A stretch of 17,174 nucleotides of DNA from JBIKLM01 sp044375105 (GTDB lineage Bacteria; Planctomycetota; UBA1135; GCA-002686595), in assembly GCA_044375105.1 (NCBI GenBank), contig JBILNK010000089.1, forward strand, positions 1-17,174. Direction: 5' to 3'. The notes under the pieces were generated by a model, which searched no databases, was not told the DNA's origin, and was given only the letters and a program-made list of their open reading frames with translations. The first letter of the stretch is position 1. Every line of letters begins with the position of its first letter. This document shows positions 1 to 5,272 of the stretch, in pieces. The translations under genes were made by a program, and so were the position numbers.

Positions 1-1
1 T

Positions 2-1375
2 CGTAGCCCGGCGGCTCTTCAATTCTTCGCACAGCCGCAGGATCAGGGCCGGGCGCTCGGCGTTCTCCTGCTCGAAGGCCACCCACCACTTGCGCGCGCT
101 GCCGCCGGTCTGTTCCCAGCCCAGGTGTTCCTGCTTCAGCACCTCGATCGCCGTGCGGAACTGCTCGCGGGTCCAGCCGCGCGTGTCGCTCTGCCCGCGG
201 GATTGACCCAGGCGCACGCCGGAGCGCATGCCGGGCCGCGGGGGCAGCTCGCGCAAGGCCTCCAGGCGCAGCTCCCGGTCCTCCCGGGGCGCTGCGGCGG
301 GCCCCGCGATCAGCTCCGGATCGCTGCCGTTCTCGACCGCAGCCCGCCCCACGACCACGCGCCGGATGCCCTGCTCGGCCAATTCGGTCCAGCGATAATC
401 GACCCCGTCCACGGCCCGCCCGATCAGGCGCGCCAGGCCGCGCGCCCCGGTGCCGAGGGCCTCCGCTTCGGCGGCGATCGCCTCCAGGGCCTCGGGCGTG
501 AACTCGAGCTCGATGCCGTGCAGGCGCGCGAAGCGCTTCTGGCGCTCGAGCGCCGAGCCTTCGAGCCCCCCCACCAGGATCGAGCGCAGCGCCGAGCGCG
601 ACAGCTCGTGCAGCACAGTCAGCGTGGCGAAGCGCCCGATGAACTCCGGGATCAGGCCGTACTCGACCAGATCGCGCGTCTCGGCCTGCACCAGCGCCTC
701 GTAGACCGGCTGGTCCGGCAGCTCCTCGGCGCGCTCGTCCAGGCGCGCGCGGAAGCCCATCGGGCTCTGCGCGGCCCCGCGCCGGCGCTGCACGATCTCC
801 GCCAGCCCCACGAAGGCCCCGGTGCAGACGAACAGCAGCCGGCTGGTGTCGACCGCTGCGTGCTTTTGACCCTCGAGGCCCTCCGACAGGCGCCCGTCCA
901 GCAGGGTCAAGAGCGCGTTCTGCACGCCCTCGCCGCTGACGTCGCGCCCCGAGGACTCACCGCGCTTGATCTTGTCGATCTCGTCGATGAACACGATGCC
1001 GCGCTCCGCCTGGCGCGGATCGCCGCCCGCGCGCTCGAGCAGCGCCGCGATCATCGACTCGACCGAATTGCCCTTGTAGCCCATCTCCACCAGGCCCGCC
1101 GCGCTGGTGAACCCCACCGGCACCCCCAGGTACTCCGCCAAACAGCGCACCAAATACGTCTTCCCGACCCCCGTGGGCCCGATCAACAAGATGTGCTGCC
1201 GCCCCAGATCGACCCCCGACCGATCCCGATAGGCCTGCGACAGATAGTGGTTGTAAACCGCCACCGCCAAATCCCGCTTCGCCCGCGCCTGCCCATGCAC
1301 CCGCCGATCCAGCTCCCCCACGATCTCCGCAGGCGTCGGCAGCAAGCGGGCGGCGTCCTTGGGGGCTTGGTCCAT
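2..1375 (-). CDS. clpX: ClpX-like AAA+ protein unfoldase, 3' end cut by the window edge
   Basis: Reading from ATG at 1375, 458 codons are open to the edge with no stop. The AAA+ core matches ClpX: Walker A GPTGVGKT (residues 66-73), aromatic pore loop GYKG (99-102; GYVG in most ClpX), Walker B IVFIDE (127-132), the ClpX signature DVSGEGVQ (145-152), a second pore loop GQKH (169-172; RKH in E. coli), GLIPEFIGRF (240-249) and sensor 2 TGARGL (309-314). The ClpP-docking loop reads PMGF (205-208) where IGF is usual, so ClpP partnership is plausible but not certain. ClpX normally uses ATP to unfold substrates into ClpP in the cytoplasm. Oddities: the usual N-terminal four-Cys zinc-binding domain is absent (only about 13 residues precede the conserved TPAEI helix), and at least 90 residues rich in Trp and charge follow the normal C-terminus. 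An HslU assignment is less likely because the DVSGEGVQ and GLIPEFIGR boxes are ClpX-like. The gene lies downstream of the nucleotidase on the same strand. Confidence 0.87.
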   Translation of the reverse strand, partial: MDQAPKDAARLLPTPAEIVGELDRRVHGQARAKRDLAVAVYNHYLSQAYRDRSGVDLGRQHILLIGPTGVGKTYLVRCLAEYLGVPVGFTSAAGLVEMGYKGNSVESMIAALLERAGGDPRQAERGIVFIDEIDKIKRGESSGRDVSGEGVQNALLTLLDGRLSEGLEGQKHAAVDTSRLLFVCTGAFVGLAEIVQRRRGAAQSPMGFRARLDERAEELPDQPVYEALVQAETRDLVEYGLIPEFIGRFATLTVLHELSRSALRSILVGGLEGSALERQKRFARLHGIELEFTPEALEAIAAEAEALGTGARGLARLIGRAVDGVDYRWTELAEQGIRRVVVGRAAVENGSDPELIAGPAAAPREDRELRLEALRELPPRPGMRSGVRLGQSRGQSDTRGWTREQFRTAIEVLKQEHLGWEQTGGSARKWWVAFEQENAERPALILRLCEELKSRRAT

Positions 1376-1497
1376 GGCCCCGAGTGTAGGGATCGGGCCG
1401 GTTCCTGCCGACCCACGGCGGGGCGATCCGCAGCTCCCCAACCGGGCCTTCCCATCGACCCAGGGGCCTCGTTCCGCGTCTGCCCGCATCGACGAAG

Positions 1498-1528
1498 CGG
1501 CCCCGTTCGGGGGGGCCGAACGGGGCCG
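1498..1528 (-). terminator. 13-bp perfect hairpin, possible factor-assisted terminator
   Basis: Arms 1498-1510 and 1516-1528 are perfectly complementary over 13 bp with a five-base G (C on the minus strand) loop. It has no T-run on either strand, so it is not a classical intrinsic terminator. It may act as a transcript-stabilising or Rho-assisted end of the nucleotidase mRNA, or as a leader structure of clpX. Confidence 0.4.
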
Positions 1529-1584
1529 GGGGGGTGAGGACCGTGGGCTGCGCCTTGCAGGCGGGGCCGCGGTCCAGGATACCG

Positions 1585-1603
1585 CCGGCGGCGGGGCCGC
1601 CGG
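1585..1603 (-). terminator. 8-bp perfect hairpin just after the nucleotidase stop
   Basis: Arms CCGGCGGC (1585-1592) and GCCGCCGG (1596-1603) flank a 3-base loop, about 40 bases beyond the nucleotidase stop codon on the minus strand. A third, imperfect nested structure (GGACCG 1538-1543 with CGGTCC 1570-1575, inner CTGC/GCAG 1548-1551 and 1557-1560) lies between this hairpin and the 13-bp one. No T-run follows, so termination is an inference. Confidence 0.35.
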
Positions 1604-1641
1604 GGGTCAGGGAGTGGGGCGAGGACGGGAGCGGGCGGCGG

Positions 1642-3720
1642 TCACTGGCCGTCGAGGATCAGCTCGCGGCGCACCACTTCGACCACGGTGTCGACGTCCT
1701 TGAGGGCCAGGTTCTGGATGAAGCGGTCCGCGGCCGGGGCGGTTTCGGCGACGCCGTAGGGCAGCAGCGCGTAGCGCAGCAACAGGTGCTCGGCCATGGC
1801 GTCCTGTTCGCTGCCGGGGTTGGCGAAGGTGGACAGGCCCGGGGCCAGGCCGGCGCTGGTCAGGTCGACGCGGTTGGCGAAGGCCGGAGCGCCGGTGATG
1901 AAGGCCGGGAAGGGGTAGTTGTCCCCGCCGTTGGCCAGGAAATCGAGGGTCACGATGCGCACGGCCGGGCCGTCGATGACCAGGCCGTTCTGCACGAACA
2001 GGGGCTCGCCGCTGCCCTTGTTGGTGAAGCCGGCGGTGCGCACGCGGCTCCCGGGGGGCAGCGCGGGGTTGAAGCTGAAGGCGATGCCGTCGAATTGGCC
2101 GAATTGGCCCGGCGTCGCGGTCGGGGTCCAGGCGGCCACGGCGTGCTCGAGCACCTGCTTGAGCTGGGCGCGGGTCAGGGTCAGCAGGGTCAGGTTGTTG
2201 TTGAAGCGCAGGGAGTTTTCGATGTCGAGTTGCGAGATCTCGCCGGCCAGCTTGCCGGACTGGGGGTTCGCCAGGGTCGGACCGGTCTGCCCGGTCAGGC
2301 CGTCGATCGAGCCGATCTCGGCGCGGATGCCGCCGCCGTTCTTGATCGACACGCGCGTGCGGCGGTCGGCCAGGCGGGCCGCATCCAGGTTGGCCTGGGC
2401 GGTCAGCACGCCCAGGTTGGTCTCCTCGGTGCGCACCTTCTCACGGCGCCCCTCCAGGAACACGCTGGTCTTGCCCAGGATCACGCTGTCCTTGGCGATC
2501 ACGATCGACTTGACCGCCTGGGTCAGGGTGCGGACCTTGGCCGCGTCCGTGCCGGGCAGGAACGGGGTCAGGAGGTTGCCGAACAGCGACAGCACGGTCG
2601 CTTCGCTGCTGTTGAAAGCGCCCGACTCGAGCGGGTCGATCGAGGCCGGCACCACGTCGCCGTTTTGGTCGAATTCGACCACCAGGCGGCCCAGGTAACG
2701 GTATTGGCCGTCGGTGCTGACGATCAGAGCCGGCTTGCCGTCGGTGCCGGAGGTCACCAGCGGGTAGTTGCCCTGGGCGACATCGCCGGCCAGCAGCGTG
2801 TCGTTGGCGTCGGCCAGCAGGGTGTCCGAGCCGCCGGCGATGCACACGTCCACGCCGCTGAGCAGCGGGATCAGCTGCTGCTCGAGGGCGATCTGCTGCA
2901 GGTGCGTGACCAGGATGATCTTGTCGATGCCCTGGGCCAGCAGCTCGTCGATCACGGGCTGGACCTGGGTGGCCAGCAGCGCCATGTCGTTGGTGCCGGC
3001 GCCCGGTTGCTTGACCTTGACCCCGCCGAGGGAGGTGATCGACTCGACGATCGGGGTCGTGACGCCGACCACGCCGAAGGTCTGGCCGTTCTTGGTGACG
3101 GTCGCGGCGCGGGCCAGCTTGGGGGCCGCCGCGGCGGCGACCAGGTCATTGAGCGGCGACTGGAAGGCCTTGGAGTCCAGGATCAGGTTCGTGAACTGAT
3201 TGGCCAGGCTGGATTCGCCGCTGAAATCGAGGTTGGTGGACAGGAACGGGAACTGGGCGCCCAGCCAGCGCGCTTGGCCGCTCGGGATGTCGACGCCGAT
3301 GATCGAGCGATAGATGCTCGGGCCCGCATCGAATTCATGGTTGCCGACGCAGGAGGCGTCGAAGCCGAGCAGGTTCAGGATCGAGATGTCGACGCGGCCG
3401 ACGCCCTCGCGGGCGTTGGGGTTCTCGAGCACCTGCTGGAACACCGGGCGCATGGCGGGGTCGCCGGCGGCCGAGAAAAACGGGCCGGGGATCATGTTGT
3501 CGCCGGCGGAGAGCAGCAGGGAGGGCAGGCCCTTCAGGTTGGCGTCGGCCTCGAGGGCCTCGATGACGGCGGCGAAGTTCGGGGCCGCGTCGATCGCTTC
3601 GACGCCGCCTTCGAGGTCGGAGGCGTGCAGCAGCTGGATGCGGGTCTGGGCCTGGGCTTCGGTCAGGGGCCAGAGCAAGCCGGCGACGGCCAGGGCGGAG
3701 AGGGGACGGCTCTTGAGCAT
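1642..3720 (-). CDS. Exported bifunctional metallophosphatase/5'-nucleotidase
   Basis: A 692-residue protein of the calcineurin-like phosphoesterase plus 5'-nucleotidase C-terminal domain family, which hydrolyses nucleotides and other phosphomonoesters outside the cytoplasm. A signal peptide is visible (hydrophobic core around residues 8-20, likely cleavage after EAQA). Metal-binding motifs follow in order: LLHASDLEGG near residue 30, LLSAGDN near 70, VGNHEFDAG near 125, VTHLQQ near 270 and IAGGSDTLL near 295. The C-terminal substrate-binding domain carries NGGGIRAEI near 465 and FLANGGDNYP near 600. The first motif has Asp-x-Glu where UshA-type enzymes have Asp-x-His, and the last has GGSD where GHxH is usual; these may be subfamily traits. 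No Shine-Dalgarno sequence is evident before the ATG. It is transcribed away from the selenoprotein cluster. Family is confident; the exact substrate is not. Confidence 0.9.
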   Translation of the reverse strand: MLKSRPLSALAVAGLLWPLTEAQAQTRIQLLHASDLEGGVEAIDAAPNFAAVIEALEADANLKGLPSLLLSAGDNMIPGPFFSAAGDPAMRPVFQQVLENPNAREGVGRVDISILNLLGFDASCVGNHEFDAGPSIYRSIIGVDIPSGQARWLGAQFPFLSTNLDFSGESSLANQFTNLILDSKAFQSPLNDLVAAAAAPKLARAATVTKNGQTFGVVGVTTPIVESITSLGGVKVKQPGAGTNDMALLATQVQPVIDELLAQGIDKIILVTHLQQIALEQQLIPLLSGVDVCIAGGSDTLLADANDTLLAGDVAQGNYPLVTSGTDGKPALIVSTDGQYRYLGRLVVEFDQNGDVVPASIDPLESGAFNSSEATVLSLFGNLLTPFLPGTDAAKVRTLTQAVKSIVIAKDSVILGKTSVFLEGRREKVRTEETNLGVLTAQANLDAARLADRRTRVSIKNGGGIRAEIGSIDGLTGQTGPTLANPQSGKLAGEISQLDIENSLRFNNNLTLLTLTRAQLKQVLEHAVAAWTPTATPGQFGQFDGIAFSFNPALPPGSRVRTAGFTNKGSGEPLFVQNGLVIDGPAVRIVTLDFLANGGDNYPFPAFITGAPAFANRVDLTSAGLAPGLSTFANPGSEQDAMAEHLLLRYALLPYGVAETAPAADRFIQNLALKDVDTVVEVVRRELILDGQ

Positions 3721-3977
3721 GGGAGCGAGGGGGTTGGGGGCAGCCAGCGACGCGGAGCGACGCTTGGAAACTCCTTCATGGCAGGCCGGCCCGGCCGGCT
3801 CGATTCAGGCCCTGCTCAATCTCCGATCAAGGAGCCGTGAACCGAAGCGGAATTGCAACTTAACCCCCAGATGAACCTCCCTTGCGACCCGGTGCTGGGG
3901 GCTTCTACCCCGGGATTTCCGCGCGCCGCCAGCACCCTCCGACGGGGGATCCGCCCGCCCTTGGCCTATGAGGCGCC
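3721..3977. promoter_or_regulatory. Divergent intergenic region, likely holds two promoters
   Basis: This 257-base gap separates the divergent nucleotidase (minus) and peroxiredoxin-like gene (plus), so it should hold promoters for both. The stretch at about 3810-3880 is the least GC-rich part and includes a TTGCAA (3853-3858) that could act as a -35 element in either direction, but I see no convincing -10 partner. A GC inverted repeat lies near 3783-3797. The promoters are inferred from gene orientation rather than from strong motifs. Confidence 0.4.
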
Positions 3978-4526
3978 ATGACCGCTCCCGTGACCCTTCC
4001 TCAGGCCCTTCTGGACGCCCCGGTCGCAGGCAGAAATCTGCCCGGAACCACCCTCGGCGCCTGCCTCGATCGCGAGCGCCCGACCCTGCTGGCGTTCCTG
4101 CGCCACTTCGGCTGAACCTTCTGCCGGCGCGACGTGGAGGAGCTGCGCCAGAGAGCCGCGGATCCGGCGACCCCGCCGATCCTGCTGGTGCACCTGGCCT
4201 CGCCCGAGGAGGGCGAGCGCTTCTTCGCAGCGCGCTGGCCGGAGGCGCGTGCCGTCTCCGACCGGGAACAGCGCCTGTACCGGGGCTTTGGCCTCGGCCG
4301 GGGCAGCTTCGGCCAGTTGTTCGGTCCGGCCACGCTGCTGGCCGGCATCGCCCACCTGCGCCACGGCATCGGACGCCCGATCGGAGACCCGCTGGTCATG
4401 TCCGGCTGGTTCCTGGTCGATGGCGGCGGGCGCCTCGTGTGGGCCGACCGCCACGCCCACGCGGGCTCGAGCCATCCCTGGCCAGAACTGCTGGCGGCGG
4501 CCGCTGCGCCGAACCGGTCCCCTTGA
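3978..4526 (+). CDS. SelL-related peroxiredoxin-like selenoprotein, Sec at TGA 4113-4115
   Basis: Reading from ATG 3978 (GAGG four bases upstream) to TGA 4524-4526 gives 182 residues with one internal TGA at codon 46. The context around it is HFG-U-TFCRRD, so the TGA falls on the first position of the CxxC motif of the AhpC/TSA-2 (SelL-related, PRXL2-like) thioredoxin-fold family, giving UxxC with resolving Cys49. The protein continues in the same frame and family pattern on both sides: LLAFLRH before it, and FGLGRGSFGQL, GDPLVMSGWFLVD and a C-terminal helix after it. Such proteins are thiol or selenol oxidoreductases of unsettled substrate in the cytoplasm. A hairpin directly after the TGA could serve as the bacterial SECIS element. 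The stop lies 8 bases before the next gene, suggesting an operon. Alternatives: a nonsense mutation or sequencing error replacing TGC or TGT, or a shorter product from GTG 4134, which would lack the redox site. The family call is strong; Sec insertion is inferred, since no sel genes are in the window. Confidence 0.8.
4113..4115 (+). other. In-frame TGA read as selenocysteine (Sec46)
   Basis: This TGA occupies the catalytic first-Cys position of a CxxC redox motif (HFG-U-TFCRR), with coding sequence of the same family on both sides. TGA also serves as the ordinary stop of neighbouring genes here, including this one (4524-4526), so general TGA reassignment is not the explanation. Confidence 0.75.
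4119..4153 (+). promoter_or_regulatory. Candidate bacterial SECIS hairpin
   Basis: The RNA just after the UGA can fold as follows: lower stem 4119-4122 with 4150-4153 (one U-G wobble), a three-base bulge GCC (4123-4125), upper stem GGCGC (4126-4130) with GCGCC (4145-4149), extended by a G-U pair 4131-4144, and a G-rich apical loop 4132-4143. The loop begins about 17 bases after the UGA, in the range expected for SelB-bound bacterial SECIS elements. The fold was found by eye and GC-rich DNA forms hairpins easily. Confidence 0.5.
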
Positions 4527-4534
4527 AGCCGTCC

Positions 4535-5272
4535 ATGAGCACGCCCCTGGTGTTGCTGCTGCCGGGCAACGGCTACGCACCGGCGCGCCTCGAGCCGGCC
4601 CTGGCCGCACTCGAGCTGCTCGGTGCGCCCCTGCGCCTGCGGGCGCTGGCGCCGCCGCCGGGCGACGATTTCGGCACGCTGCTCGAGGCCTTGGACGCCG
4701 AGCTGCGGCGCGAGCCCCCGCAGCTCCTGGTGGCGACCGGCATCGGCGGACTGTTGGCCCTGTGCCAGCGGGCCGCCGGACGCTGGCTGGAGGTGCCGGT
4801 GGTGCTGCAAGGGGCCGTGCTGTGGGGCCTCGAGCGGCGCCGCTTCCCGCGCCTGATGCGGCTGCCGGGCCTGGCCTCGGCCCTGGCCGGCCTGCTGCGC
4901 CTCGGGCCCGTGCAGCGCCGCTTCGCCAGGCGCCATTTCCAGGTCGCCCACGATCCAGAGTTCCTCGGGCGCTTCTTCGCGGGGTACCGCGATCGGCCCG
5001 GCTTCGTGCGCTGGTTCCGCTGGCTCACGCCGGAACTGCTGCGGCGGCTCGAGCGCGATTTCGCCGCGCGCCCGGAGGCCCTGGCGCGGATCTCGTGTTG
5101 GGTCGGCGGCCAGGACCGGGTCGTGTCGCCGCGCGAGCTCGCCTGGACCGAGGCGGCCCTCGGTCGGTCGCTGCCGAAGCGCGAGTTTCCGCTGTGGGGC
5201 CACTACCCCGAGATCGATCGGCCCGCGGAATGGCTGCAGGAGGTGGCCCGTGCCCTGGCGTCCCCTCGCTGA
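4535..5272 (+). CDS. Alpha/beta-hydrolase-fold protein without the catalytic serine
   Basis: A 245-residue cytoplasmic protein with the outline of an alpha/beta hydrolase: a start strand with oxyanion-type turn LLLPGNG (7-13), a nucleophile-elbow position LLVATGIGG (64-72), an acid loop VGGQDRVV (190-197, Asp194) and a late His in WGHYPEID (221-228, His223). At the elbow the usual G-x-S-x-G reads A-T-G-I-G, so Gly69 replaces the nucleophilic Ser and normal esterase chemistry is not expected. A lid-like helical region (about 100-175) is rich in Arg and aromatic residues. It starts 8 bases after the selenoprotein stop, and its last 23 bases overlap the start of the next gene, so the three are probably co-transcribed and the last two translationally coupled. 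It may act as a binding or scaffold subunit for the downstream phosphotransferase-like protein; that is inference. Fold assignment is moderately sure. Confidence 0.7.
   Translation: MSTPLVLLLPGNGYAPARLEPALAALELLGAPLRLRALAPPPGDDFGTLLEALDAELRREPPQLLVATGIGGLLALCQRAAGRWLEVPVVLQGAVLWGLERRRFPRLMRLPGLASALAGLLRLGPVQRRFARRHFQVAHDPEFLGRFFAGYRDRPGFVRWFRWLTPELLRRLERDFAARPEALARISCWVGGQDRVVSPRELAWTEAALGRSLPKREFPLWGHYPEIDRPAEWLQEVARALASPR
5238..5243 (+). promoter_or_regulatory. Strong ribosome-binding site AGGAGG fixing the GTG start
   Basis: AGGAGG lies six bases before GTG 5250, inside the end of the hydrolase-fold gene. It supports this GTG as the start of the PEP-utilising protein and points to translational coupling. 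Most other starts in the window have much weaker sites. Confidence 0.75.

Larger units (their letters stand above)
1376..1641. other. Hairpin-rich gap between nucleotidase and clpX
   Basis: No coding frame here is convincing. The gap holds three tandem GC-rich inverted repeats: 1498-1528, 1538-1575 and 1585-1603. On the minus strand they follow the nucleotidase stop and precede clpX, so they could end or attenuate the upstream transcript. No T-run follows them. A TACACT on the minus strand (1388-1383) sits so close to the clpX ATG that it would imply a nearly leaderless transcript; the matching -35 is poor. Confidence 0.5.

Noticed and set aside
1383..1388. TACACT as a -10 box for clpX on the minus strand
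   Set aside because: It is only about seven bases from the ATG, has no good -35 partner, and matches the consensus weakly.
1534..3840. 768-codon open frame on the plus strand
   Set aside because: It is antisense to the well-supported nucleotidase; its product is a Gln/Gly/Val-rich string without domains, typical of a shadow frame in high-GC DNA.
4134..4526. A shorter gene starting at GTG 4134 after the TGA
   Set aside because: It would begin in the middle of the conserved family fold and lack the redox site; the frame upstream of the TGA (3978-4112) matches the same family, so a single Sec-containing gene explains both parts better.
3968..4534. Upstream extension of the hydrolase-fold frame to ATG 3968
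   Set aside because: The frame is open, but the product before residue M at 4535 is Arg/Pro/Gly-rich and overlaps the peroxiredoxin-like gene; the hydrolase fold begins cleanly at 4535.
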